A DNA stretch of 37,348 nucleotides from Magnetococcales bacterium (GTDB lineage Bacteria; Pseudomonadota; Magnetococcia; Magnetococcales; UBA8363): the NCBI GenBank assembly GCA_015228925.1, contig JADGCQ010000029.1, positions 1 to 37,348 of the forward strand. The letters are read 5' to 3'. Shown here one piece after another: positions 24,283 through 32,843 of the stretch. Numbering within the stretch: position 1 is the first letter of the stretch; the number at the start of each line of letters is the position of its first letter. The translations under genes were made by a program, and so were the position numbers. The notes under the pieces were generated by a model. It was not told the origin of the DNA, ran no database searches, and was given only the letters and a program-made list of their open reading frames with translations.

Positions 24283-24512
24283 TCACAATCCAAAGATCGT
24301 CAGATCCAACCCGGTTGAACCCGTTGGCGGGCACCAAAAATAACCGCCGGTTATGGGCTTTGTGAAACGGAAAAGGCCATCGATGATGCCATCTTCCTGG
24401 CCGGTCATGCGCCGCAGTTGCGCTTCATAGGGATCCAGCGAACGGCCAAAAGCGATAAAAACCAACCCCTCTCCTGTTGCATCCGCCCAAGGCATGGACC
24501 GAGCTTTAATCG
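24283..24512 (-). pseudogene. C-terminal fragment of a Dyp-type peroxidase
   Basis: The frame reads IKARSMPWADATGEG, then FIAFGRSLDPYEAQLRRM, then a GIIDGLFRFTKPITGGYFWCPP-like end (21 residues, quoted here in pieces as GIIDGLFRF and TKPITGGYFWCPP). This is the characteristic last ~75 residues of Dyp-type heme peroxidases of the YfeX kind. The heme-binding and catalytic parts upstream are missing and replaced by a relB-like gene. It has no start of its own that would give a working enzyme. Confidence 0.8.
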
Positions 24513-24517
24513 GCGGG

Positions 24518-24777
24518 TCATCGAAATTCCGCTCTCAGATCGTCCAGGCTGGCGTATTCCACCACGTTCTCTTCTTTTCCCAAGCTTGGCGAATGACCTC
24601 AAGGGTTGCTGCGTTGGGAATCCTGACATCGAACGGCAGTTCCTTCTGAAGCGAAACCTGCCTGTAGAACATGGTAATCGCCTCGGTTGGGGACAACCCT
24701 AAAATCGAAAACACGGCTTCCGCCGCATGTTTCAATTCGGGTTCCACGCAGGCACAAATCATTTCAGTCTTTGCCAT
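24518..24777 (-). pseudogene. RelB/DinJ antitoxin with C-terminal frameshift
   Basis: The first 65 residues are a typical RelB/DinJ antitoxin: MAKTEMICACVEPELKHAAE, then LGLSPTEAITMFYRQV and LPFDVRIPN. Near 24567-24579, in an A/G-rich run, the frame breaks: the open frame ends WNTPAWTI, but the other frame continues as ENVVEYASLDDLRAEFR with a stop at 24518, which is the expected family end. The toxin-binding tail is therefore lost or altered. No relE toxin follows; the Dyp remnant does. Confidence 0.75.
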
Positions 24778-24788
24778 GGGATATCTCC

Positions 24789-24799
24789 TTTACCGTAAA
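24789..24799. promoter_or_regulatory. RelB-type operator palindrome
   Basis: TTTACCGTAAA, a perfect palindrome about the central base, overlapping the AAAGGAG ribosome site of the relB-like gene. TA antitoxins of this family bind such short repeats to repress their own operon. Confidence 0.4.
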
Positions 24800-25284
24800 G
24801 AAGCATATCACATGTGCTGGTTGAAGTGGCAATGTATACAAATTTAAAATGCGACTTCCCTGCGGAATTTTGAGGAAATGGATAGACTGTCCCGTGCGCC
24901 GCAACCTGGGAGCATGATCGCGCCATCATTCATAGGATAACGCCTCCGATTTGTATGGCAATGAAGGCAAGTACCCAGGCGGGTGTCGTCGAAAACCCGA
25001 TGGAAAACAATGGCCAGCACCACGATGCGGTTTCTTAAGCGAATCGCGGCGATGGTCGCCAACTACCATGTTTGGTGCAATCCTACCAGAACTTGATGCG
25101 TGAGAGCGCAAACTGTCCGTGGCACATCTCCATCAACACACCAGGATCACGGTTCTCTGACGAAGGTTGTGGCCTTGTTGTGGAATAGCACTGGTAAGGG
25201 GTCGCCTGTTTGTCGTATGATCCCGAGGGAGGATGTATCCGTGGAAAGGATTCACTGTCTTCAAAAAATGGGGGGGAGCTTACC
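24800..25284. other. Region without a supported gene
   Basis: About 480 bases between the relB remnant and the second DUF1640 gene. Minus-strand frames exist, one with VFHRVFDDTRLGTCLHCHTN (about 24950-25020) that has a CxxCH-like word, but no start signal, no family resemblance and no conservation signal that I can see. It probably contains remains of older genes. Confidence 0.35.
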
Positions 25285-25881
25285 ATGTCGCTTGCGTTTG
25301 ACTCGCTAGCCTATGCCAAAAGACTCAAAGCCGCTGGCGTTCCCGAGGCCCAGGCAGAAATACAGGCTGAGACCCTCGTCGCATGGATGGAAGACCGGTT
25401 GGCTACCAAACTGGAATTGGAACATGTCCAGGTGGACTTGAAGCGGGACATCAAAGAACTGGATGTCAAGATTGAGTCGATCCGGGCGGACTTGAAGCGG
25501 GACATCAAGGAACTGGACACAAAGGCTGAAGTCCGGTCCAAGGAACTGGACACAAAGGCTGAAGTCCGGTCCAAGGAACTGGACACAAAGGCTGAAGTCC
25601 GGTTCAAGGAACTGGACACAAAGGCTGAAGTCCGGTTCAAGGAACTGGACACAAAGGCTGAAGTCCGGTTCAAGGAACTGGATGTCAAGATCGAGTCGGT
25701 CCGGTCGGAGTTGAAGCGGGACATCAAGGAACTGGACACAAAGGCTGAAATCCGGTTCAAGGAGATGGACACAAAGTTTGAAGTCCGAATCAAAGAACTG
25801 GAGCAACGCATGGTGATCAAGCTTGGGAGCCTGATGGTTGTGGCCGTCGGGGCCATGGCTGCGCTGGTGAAACTGCTTTGA
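25285..25881 (+). CDS. DUF1640-type coiled-coil membrane protein with hendecad repeats
   Basis: A 198-aa protein: N-terminal head FDSLAYAKRLKAAGVPEAQAE, a long rod made of 11-residue units of the type KELDTKAEVRF (about ten units including variants), and a C-terminal membrane helix (LMVVAVGAMAALVKLL). Five consecutive units are nearly identical at the DNA level. Eleven-residue periodicity is typical of right-handed coiled coils. A G-rich ribosome site precedes the ATG at 25285. Same family as the gene at 24017 and distantly like mitochondrial CCDC90. The rod probably spans a fixed distance from the membrane; function unknown. Confidence 0.87.
   Translation: MSLAFDSLAYAKRLKAAGVPEAQAEIQAETLVAWMEDRLATKLELEHVQVDLKRDIKELDVKIESIRADLKRDIKELDTKAEVRSKELDTKAEVRSKELDTKAEVRFKELDTKAEVRFKELDTKAEVRFKELDVKIESVRSELKRDIKELDTKAEIRFKEMDTKFEVRIKELEQRMVIKLGSLMVVAVGAMAALVKLL
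25507..25671 (+). repeat. Five tandem 33-base repeats inside DUF1640 gene
   Basis: Five head-to-tail copies of a 33-base unit, differing mainly at one codon (TCC in the first two, TTC in the last three). They keep the reading frame and encode 11-residue coiled-coil units. Such arrays change copy number by slippage, which here would alter rod length without breaking the protein. Confidence 0.92.
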
Positions 25882-25918
25882 TCTTCCACGTTCCCGTGAT
25901 TTAAGATAGAGAGATTCC

Positions 25919-25999
25919 ATGCGGCTGACTGCGACGCAAATCCGTGTGATCGTCCAAACCATATCCCAATTCGCGGGTGGGACGGCGGAGGCGCAATGA
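25919..25999 (+). pseudogene. N-terminal stub of an MNT nucleotidyltransferase antitoxin
   Basis: A 26-codon frame, MRLTATQIRVIVQTISQFAG to a TGA, resembles the helix that opens many minimal nucleotidyltransferases just before the GSR...D.D motif. That motif and everything after are missing. Its TGA overlaps the ATG of the HEPN-like gene by four bases (ATGA), so the stub still couples translation to it. Confidence 0.6.
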
Positions 26000-26554
26000 T
26001 GTACAACCCACTTTTGGAAGCAGAACGGGGGCATCTCGCGGGCCTGCTTGCGGCCATCCAGCGTTGCGTCTACTTTCTGGAAGCGTCCGATCAAAAGCAT
26101 ACGTGGCCATTCACATCGGAATACTTGATTGCTCATCAAAAAGATATTGCGTTGTTTGAGTCCCTGTCTGCCATCAATGAACGATTCGCCAAGCTGCAAG
26201 ACACCTTGGGCGCGGCTATGCGTCACGCGACACTTCTCGCTGGCGAGCGGCGTGATACTTTCCTGAATATTCTCGCGTTCTATGAAAAAGTTGGGGTCAT
26301 TGATTCCATCACCGAATGGCAACTGAAGTCGCACAATTCGTAATCTTGCGGCGCATGACTATGATACCGATTACGCCACAATCGCGGAACATTTGAATGC
26401 GCTACACACCTTAATCCCCCATGTATATGGCAATGCCGGTCGGTTTCTCCTCTACTGCCGGGACGCCTTGGGTGTTGTGCCAGTCCCAGGGGACTTCTCC
26501 GAAGAATTCGCCAATATCCAACATACCCGCACCGTGCAGAAACAGATTTCGTAA
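25996..26554 (+). pseudogene. Frameshifted HEPN-type (HepT-like) gene
   Basis: The first frame runs from MMYNPLLEAERGHLAG to a TAA at 26341. From about 26335 the next frame continues sensibly as RNLAAHDYDTDYATIAEH, then LIPHVYGNAGRFLLYCRD, to a TAA at 26552. RNLAAH is an R-x4-H motif, the catalytic signature of HEPN RNases, and it falls exactly after the break. A single-base change at the join would restore a protein of about 185 aa. The MNT partner before it is reduced to a stub, so the whole MNT/HEPN pair has decayed. Confidence 0.72.
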
Positions 26555-26601
26555 AACCATCACCCTGCGGAAACCATCATTTTTGGATGGAAATCTTATC
26601 C

Positions 26602-26628
26602 ACGGAAACAATCGATTTCTGTTTTTTT
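26602..26628 (+). terminator. Probable terminator before the signalling operon
   Basis: ACGGAAA (26602-26608) pairs with TTTCTGT (26616-26622) through one G-T pair, with a seven-base loop and then a run of T. It would separate the HEPN remnant from the kinase operon that starts at 26774. Confidence 0.5.
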
Positions 26629-26773
26629 CTTTGATTTCCTGACATGAGTGGCATATTCTCCATAATCATAGTTTTCCTGAATTGATCGGCGAAGACGATT
26701 CCAAACATGGTCCGTTTCTGTCGGGGAAGAAACGTTTTTTGGAATATCAGTTTCGTTACTGGAGGAACCGTGA

Positions 26774-29539
26774 ATGTGGCCAAAATCAGATATGAATGCT
26801 TTATTTTGGATCAGACACCTGTTTCAGGACGGAAAGGGTAGCACCTATTTGACCCTCATATTGGTTTTTATGCTGACAAGTTCGTCGGTCGGAGGGGTAA
26901 TCGTAGGGGTGATTTATCAAACATTTCTTCAAGAACAAGAAACCGTTTTACTTGACATGGTTCGGAGTCACAGTCGCTTTGTCGAACATCTTGCCATGGA
27001 TGAGGCAAAATTCCATGGCAAAGATTCACCAGAATATCGAACATTTATGGATGAAGTTTTGAATTCGTACCGGAAATTCATTCCCGGGGTAACCGGTGAG
27101 TTTATCATGGGGCGGATGAAGAGGACACAAATCGAGTTTCTTTTTGCTGAACACAGCCAGTATGTCCATAAACCGGATTCCGTGTCCGGTCCGCTGGCAA
27201 CACCCATGCAGCTTGCGTTATCTGGAAAGAGTGGAGCCAGCAAAGGCCATGATGATCGTGGCGAACAGGTTCTGGCTATCTACGTGCCCTTGAACCATCT
27301 TGGGTGGGGACTGGTCTTCAAGAAGGATATGGGGGAACTCCGGCAGCCCTTCATCCAAGCCGCTTGGTTTGCGGCTGCTCTGGGCGTTCCTGTGATCATC
27401 CTAGGATGGATGCTCTTTCATCGCGTCAGCAATCCACTTTTTCGCCGCTTGACACTTTCCGAAAAAAAATATCACAGTATTTTTGAGTTTTCCAGCCATG
27501 GAATTATCCTGGTCGATCCGGTTACCGGGGCATTCCTGGATGTCAATCCGATGGCGGCTCAATTCCTGGGCTATTTCCGAGAAGAATTGTTGCAACGCAG
27601 TCTTGCGGATATTGATGCTGGAGGAATGGGAAACCAAAATCCATCGCTCCTGGATCAAATCATGCGATCGGGCGGTGCCCCATTCGAAAGTACGTTGCGT
27701 TGCCGGGATAATACCCTCCTGCCAGTGGAGATCAGTGCCAGGAAATTTCTCTTGAATGATCGGCAGGTGTTCCAGTTGCTGGTGCGGGATGTCGGTGAAT
27801 ACAAAAGGGTCGAAGCGGAGTTGCAACAGTACCGGGAACATCTGGAAGAGATGGTGCGGCAACGGACGGAGGCTTTGGAGACTGCCCGGGATGCCGCCGA
27901 GGAGGGTGCCCGCGCCAAGGAAAGTTTTCTGGTCAACATGAGCCATGAAATCCGCACCCCCATGAACGGGGTTCTGGGTATGGCCGAATTGGCATTAAAA
28001 ACCTCCCTGACCCAAAAACAGCGTCATTATATCGATACTATTTACCGTTCTGGACGTGTTCTTTTGCGAATCATCAATGACGTTCTGGATCTCTCCAAAA
28101 TTCATGCTGGCCATATGTCGTTGGAAATCCAGATGTTTGATTTAGGTGTACTGGTCCGGGATGTTACAGATATCCTTGCCCATCGGGTCAGGGATAAAGG
28201 TCTGGAATTTGGCGTTTATATGGATCCGGAAACGCCGGTTCATCTTTTGGGAGATCCCTATCGTTTGAGCCAGATTCTCTTTAATCTGCTGGGCAATGCC
28301 ATCAAATTTACCAAGCAAGGTTCCGTCGCGTTGTGGGTGGACGTGGTGGAAAATCAGGAAGCTTACGTTCAATTGCGCTTTCAGGTCATCGATACCGGTA
28401 TCGGTATCAGTGAAGAGTTTCAACAACGTCTGTTTCAGGCATTTTCCCAGCAAGATTCATCGGTTGCACGCCGATTTGGTGGCACCGGGTTGGGTCTGGC
28501 CATCTCCAGACACCTGTTGCAGTTGATGGATGGAAATTTGGAGGTTGAAAGTGTTCCCGATCAAGGGACAAAATTTTGGTTTCTCGTCCGCTTCGGCAAA
28601 CAACGACCGGGAAACCAACAAGAACTCACATCCTGGCAGGATGTACGAAAATCTGGTTTACGTTCTAATGCCACCTTCAAAGGGAACGTCCTCCTGGTGG
28701 AGGATAATTGGGTCAACCAGGAGGTAGCTACGGCGACATTGGAGTCCCTTGGTTGTCGGGTGACTGCGGTGGAGGATGGTCAGCAAGCCCTGGCGCAGGT
28801 ATGTACGGACGATGCGACATTTGATGTGGTGTTCATGGACCTGGAGATGTCTGGGCTCGATGGTATGGAAACGACCCGACGCATCAGGCAGTGGGAACAA
28901 CAACGGAATATCGGGCCTATCCCCATCATCGCCGTGACGGCGCATGCGATGACGGAAGTACGGCAGCGCTGTCTTGCCTCTGGAATGGATGACTATCTGT
29001 GCAAACCATTCAGCCTGGGTGACATGAGGCTCCTTCTCGGTCGTTGGTTGCCTCAGGAGGAGGAGGGCGTGCCGGAGACGGTGGTGTCTGCCGAGTCGCT
29101 GTTGGCGGTTTCGGCGGAAGATGACATCTCCCATTTGAATAGACCGTTGGAAGAAAATGCCGGGGCAGACCAGTCCGTTTCGTCGGTTTTGGATCCAGAA
29201 GCCTTGGGCCATATTCTGGAACTGAACCGTAAAGCTGATAACACGCTGTTGGAAAAAATGGTAACACACTACTTTGCGCAAACGCCGAAGTTGTTACGCC
29301 AATTGGAACAATCCTTGGAATGCCGGAATTCCGAGGGGGTGCGCGTGGCAGCCCATACTATAAAATCCTCCAGTCTGGTCATGGGAGTCCGTCATCTGGC
29401 GGAGTTGGGGCGGATTGTGGAGGCCGACTACGCCAACCTGGAGAGTGTGGCACAGCATTTTACGGAGATGATGCCTGCCTTTGAAGAGGCAAAACAGGTT
29501 TTGCGCGATTTTCTGCATACCCAATCCAAAGGGGGATAA
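26774..29539 (+). CDS. Hybrid histidine kinase: periplasmic sensor-PAS-HisKA-HATPase-REC-HPt
   Basis: Membrane sensor kinase with a complete internal phosphorelay (921 aa). Membrane helices at about 24-48 and 197-217 enclose a ~150-residue periplasmic sensor (single-Cache/DUF3365-like length). A PAS domain (232-345) and a coiled coil (346-380) lead to HisKA with phospho-His391 (VNMSHEIRTPMNG). The ATPase has NLLGNAIKFT, DTGIGIS and GTGLGLAI; REC carries phospho-Asp689 (FMDLEM); HPt has His861 (AAHTIKSSS). GGAGG lies eight bases before the ATG. It is the first gene of the operon, and its catalytic half is a close paralogue of the next kinase. Confidence 0.95.
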   Translation: MWPKSDMNALFWIRHLFQDGKGSTYLTLILVFMLTSSSVGGVIVGVIYQTFLQEQETVLLDMVRSHSRFVEHLAMDEAKFHGKDSPEYRTFMDEVLNSYRKFIPGVTGEFIMGRMKRTQIEFLFAEHSQYVHKPDSVSGPLATPMQLALSGKSGASKGHDDRGEQVLAIYVPLNHLGWGLVFKKDMGELRQPFIQAAWFAAALGVPVIILGWMLFHRVSNPLFRRLTLSEKKYHSIFEFSSHGIILVDPVTGAFLDVNPMAAQFLGYFREELLQRSLADIDAGGMGNQNPSLLDQIMRSGGAPFESTLRCRDNTLLPVEISARKFLLNDRQVFQLLVRDVGEYKRVEAELQQYREHLEEMVRQRTEALETARDAAEEGARAKESFLVNMSHEIRTPMNGVLGMAELALKTSLTQKQRHYIDTIYRSGRVLLRIINDVLDLSKIHAGHMSLEIQMFDLGVLVRDVTDILAHRVRDKGLEFGVYMDPETPVHLLGDPYRLSQILFNLLGNAIKFTKQGSVALWVDVVENQEAYVQLRFQVIDTGIGISEEFQQRLFQAFSQQDSSVARRFGGTGLGLAISRHLLQLMDGNLEVESVPDQGTKFWFLVRFGKQRPGNQQELTSWQDVRKSGLRSNATFKGNVLLVEDNWVNQEVATATLESLGCRVTAVEDGQQALAQVCTDDATFDVVFMDLEMSGLDGMETTRRIRQWEQQRNIGPIPIIAVTAHAMTEVRQRCLASGMDDYLCKPFSLGDMRLLLGRWLPQEEEGVPETVVSAESLLAVSAEDDISHLNRPLEENAGADQSVSSVLDPEALGHILELNRKADNTLLEKMVTHYFAQTPKLLRQLEQSLECRNSEGVRVAAHTIKSSSLVMGVRHLAELGRIVEADYANLESVAQHFTEMMPAFEEAKQVLRDFLHTQSKGG

Positions 29540-29552
29540 TAAGGAGGAATCA

Positions 29553-32500
29553 ATGGAGTATCCACCAGTGGGACCGCCAATCGTCCTGGGGCTGATGGCA
29601 CCCATGACGGGATTGGTTCGGATGTATGGTCCCGAAATCGCTATGGCCGGTCGGATTGCCGCCGAGGAGGTGAACGAAAACGGTGGCGTGTTGGGACGAC
29701 CGTTGCATTTGGTAGTAGAAGATGATGGCGGTCTGCCCGACGTTGCCGTGAAAGCGGCGGAAAAACTGATTGAAGTTCATCAGTGTACGGCCATCATCGG
29801 TAATCTGCTCTCCAACGTCCGTATTGCTGTGGCCTACCGGGTGGCCGAACCCCGAAGGATTCCGTTGCTGAATTTCTCCTTCTACGAAGGGAATATTCTC
29901 AACCGCTATTTCTTCCATTTCGCCGCATTGCCCAATCAGCAAATTGCGGAAATGATCCCCTACATGAAGCGAACCTTCGGCCCAAAAATGTTTTTTGCCG
30001 GAAACAATGATGAATGGCCGCGTGGTTCCATTGATGCGGCCAAGGCGGTGTTGTCGAAGGTGGGCGGGGAGGTTGTGGGTGAGGAATATTTGCCCCCGGG
30101 GGTGACCCAGAATGGGATTGATACCCTACTGGACCGGATTATCCAATCGGGTGCCCAGGTTTTTGTCCCCTATTTTGCCGATACCGACCAATTGCTGTTG
30201 CTGACCCGCTTCGCCGAATTGGGACTGAAACGACGAGTCACTGTGGTGATGGGGCATTATGACGAACGCTTGGCGAGTCAACTGCCACGGGAGGTCAGGG
30301 CGGGATATTATTCATGCAATACCTATTTTATGACGTTGGATACCGAAGGCAACAGAAGCTATCTGAAGCGTTTGGCCTCCATGCCCAGTATCCAGGGGAT
30401 ATGGCCTCAGTACAACGACATTGTGACCCATTTTGGAGCAGGGGCGTATCTCTGTGTGAAAGCTTTCGCGCAGGCGGTTCGTCGTGCGGCAACACCAGAT
30501 CCCGAATCCCTGGTCGAAGCCCTGGAAACAATCTCCGTTGTCGGCCCCCAGGGGACCGTGTGCATGGATCCCACAACCCATCATGCCCGGGTTAACAGTT
30601 ATCTCTCCCGATGCAATCCCGAAGGGCGATTTGACATCATCGAAAATTTTGGCACCATCCATCCGGTGATTCCTGAGCGTTACAATCACTTGAGAATGGA
30701 TTTCCAAAACTCGCGAGATGAGGATATCCGACTTCAAGCGAGGATGCTGGAGCATATGACAGAGGGGGTGTGTCTGGTGCGGTCTTTCGATGGCATCATC
30801 GTTTATGCCAACGCGGGATTTGACAGAATGTTTGCCTTCGACAGGGGGCAGACCTTGGGCATGACGATCCAACAGACCTATGCCGAATCCAATTCTTCAA
30901 CGGGAAATGTGTATCGGGATATCAAGGAACAAGTCTATCGCAAAGGGGTGTGGAAGGGTGAAATACCGAGTGTAAAAAAAGATGGCACCCTCTTTTGGTG
31001 TGCCGTTTCCATCGCGGTCATGGCCCACGCCGAGCATGGTGAAGCCTGGATGGCGGTGTACAAAGATATCTCGGAGAGCAAAAGGGCCGAGGCGCAACAA
31101 ATCCGCTGTCGGGAGGAACTGGAGGAAAGAATACGGCAGCGGACGGAGGAACTGGAAAAGGCACGCGACGCCGCCGAGGAGGGTGCCCGAACCAAGGAAC
31201 GGTTTCTTGTTAATATGAGCCATGAAATCCGCACCCCCATGAACGGGGTACTGGGTATGGCCGATCTGCTGTTGCAAACCTCCCTGAGTCAGCAACAACG
31301 CCATTATGTCGAGACCATTCACCGCTCCGGGTGGGTTCTCCTGAGTATCATCAACGACATTCTGGATCTTTCCAAAATTCAGGCCGGTCATGAAACGCTG
31401 GAGATTCTTAGGTTTGATTTGAGTGCTGTGATCCAGGACACCACACGCATGTTTTCCCAAAGGGCACGCGAAAAAGGGTTAAAATTTGACGTAGACATGG
31501 CCCCTGGAATCCCGGTCCGTCTGTTGGGCGATCCCTATCATCTGAGCCAAATTTTCTTCAATCTTCTCGGTAATGCCGTCAAGTTCACCAGCCAAGGCTC
31601 CGTCACCCTGCGGGTAGATGTACTCGAAGAACGGGAAGCGGATATTTTGTTGCGTTTTCAGATCATCGATACCGGCATCGGCATCAGTAAAGCGTTTCAA
31701 AAACATTTGTTTCAAGCTTTTTCCCAGGAAGATTCCTCGGTTGTGCGCCGGTTTGGCGGAACGGGATTGGGTCTGGCCATTACCCATCGGATTTTAGGCC
31801 TGATGGGTGGAAATCTGGAAGTAGAGAGTGTTCCCGGTCAGGGTACGAAGTCCTGGTTTTCGATCCGTTTTGGCAAACAACGGCCTGGGGATGCCCAGGA
31901 AAACGCCACTTGGCAAGAATTCCAGGAACCTTCCGTGAATCAGGATGTCTGCTTCAGGGGACATGTCCTGTTGGTGGAAGACAATCACGTCAACCAGGAG
32001 GTTGCGGTGGCAACACTGGAATCTTTCGGTTGTCGGGTGACGGTGGCGAATGATGGTCAGGAAGCACTGACCATCTTGAGTGAGACGGCCATAACTTTCG
32101 ATGTCATTTTTATGGACTTGGAGATGCCCATTCTCGATGGCATCGAGACCACCCGACGCTTCAGGCAATGGGAACAACGGATGGGTCGTTCCCAGCCTGT
32201 CCCCATCATCGCCCTGACGGCGCATGTGTTGCCGGAAGTGCGGCGAAAATGCCTTGTGGCGGGCATGAATGACTATTTGAGCAAACCATTCCGTCGTGCG
32301 GATGTGGGGATTATACTCAGTCGTTGGTTGCCCAAGGATGACGGCTCTGGTCCAGGGGAAAGGGTCAAGAACCCATTATCTCTTGACCCTCCGGGGAATG
32401 TTGCGTCTCCGTCGGAACTGTTGTCCCAAGATAATGGTGATGGGGATGAAGATGAAGCCAATATCCCGGTGCTGGACCATGTGGCCTTGGAACGTATTTT

Positions 32501-32843
32501 GGATTTGGACCGAAAGGGTGGCGGCGATCTGCTGGTAAGAATGGTGGGGCATTATCTGGAGCAAACCCCAAAACTGTTAAAACAATTGGAACAAGCTTTG
32601 GAGTCTCGAGATTCCGAAGGGGTACGGGTGGCGGCACATACCCTGAAATCCTCCAGTCTGATCATGGGCGTCTGGCGTCTGGCCCACCTGGGGCGGGCTA
32701 TCGAACGGCACCATAACCATCTGGATAGGGTATGTCAGCGTTTTCTTCCGAAGGGTGTACCTGCCTTCGAGGAGGCCAGGGAGGCACTGAAAAACTTATG
32801 TGTCCAACACGGGGAAAAAAAACATCATGAACACCGAGAATAA
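29553..32843 (+). CDS. Hybrid histidine kinase with N-terminal periplasmic-binding-protein fold
   Basis: A 1096-aa kinase. Residues 8-375 form a type I solute-binding fold of the Leu/Ile/Val/AmiC/UrtA kind (VLGLMAPMTGLVRMYGPEIA, LGRPLHLVVEDDGG, GSIDAAKAVLSKVGGEVVGE). A PAS domain follows at about 395-510, then a coiled coil, HisKA with His557 (VNMSHEIRTPMNG), HATPase, REC (FMDLEM) and HPt (AAHTLKSSS). No signal peptide or membrane helix is visible, so the ligand domain should be cytoplasmic, as in AmiC. AAGGAGG precedes the ATG at 29553, 13 bases after the first kinase. Kinase, REC and HPt parts are duplicated from its neighbour; only the sensors differ. Confidence 0.94.
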   Translation: MEYPPVGPPIVLGLMAPMTGLVRMYGPEIAMAGRIAAEEVNENGGVLGRPLHLVVEDDGGLPDVAVKAAEKLIEVHQCTAIIGNLLSNVRIAVAYRVAEPRRIPLLNFSFYEGNILNRYFFHFAALPNQQIAEMIPYMKRTFGPKMFFAGNNDEWPRGSIDAAKAVLSKVGGEVVGEEYLPPGVTQNGIDTLLDRIIQSGAQVFVPYFADTDQLLLLTRFAELGLKRRVTVVMGHYDERLASQLPREVRAGYYSCNTYFMTLDTEGNRSYLKRLASMPSIQGIWPQYNDIVTHFGAGAYLCVKAFAQAVRRAATPDPESLVEALETISVVGPQGTVCMDPTTHHARVNSYLSRCNPEGRFDIIENFGTIHPVIPERYNHLRMDFQNSRDEDIRLQARMLEHMTEGVCLVRSFDGIIVYANAGFDRMFAFDRGQTLGMTIQQTYAESNSSTGNVYRDIKEQVYRKGVWKGEIPSVKKDGTLFWCAVSIAVMAHAEHGEAWMAVYKDISESKRAEAQQIRCREELEERIRQRTEELEKARDAAEEGARTKERFLVNMSHEIRTPMNGVLGMADLLLQTSLSQQQRHYVETIHRSGWVLLSIINDILDLSKIQAGHETLEILRFDLSAVIQDTTRMFSQRAREKGLKFDVDMAPGIPVRLLGDPYHLSQIFFNLLGNAVKFTSQGSVTLRVDVLEEREADILLRFQIIDTGIGISKAFQKHLFQAFSQEDSSVVRRFGGTGLGLAITHRILGLMGGNLEVESVPGQGTKSWFSIRFGKQRPGDAQENATWQEFQEPSVNQDVCFRGHVLLVEDNHVNQEVAVATLESFGCRVTVANDGQEALTILSETAITFDVIFMDLEMPILDGIETTRRFRQWEQRMGRSQPVPIIALTAHVLPEVRRKCLVAGMNDYLSKPFRRADVGIILSRWLPKDDGSGPGERVKNPLSLDPPGNVASPSELLSQDNGDGDEDEANIPVLDHVALERILDLDRKGGGDLLVRMVGHYLEQTPKLLKQLEQALESRDSEGVRVAAHTLKSSSLIMGVWRLAHLGRAIERHHNHLDRVCQRFLPKGVPAFEEAREALKNLCVQHGEKKHHEHRE

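Noticed and set aside
24926..25062. Cytochrome c-like protein from a CLHCH word
   Set aside because: The word is CxxCH by chance; no start signal, signal peptide or second heme motif is seen.
25507..25671. Possible CRISPR array
   Set aside because: Units are contiguous without spacers and keep a reading frame that encodes coiled coil.
25306..26334. A 342-codon minus-strand frame with many LDxxFSLCVQFL repeats
   Set aside because: The repeats are the reverse reading of the 33-base array in the DUF1640 gene; the sense strand has start signal, head and anchor domains.
26555..26773. Sigma-54 promoter before the kinase operon
   Set aside because: TGGCAT occurs near 26649, but no GC element at the proper -12 distance follows.
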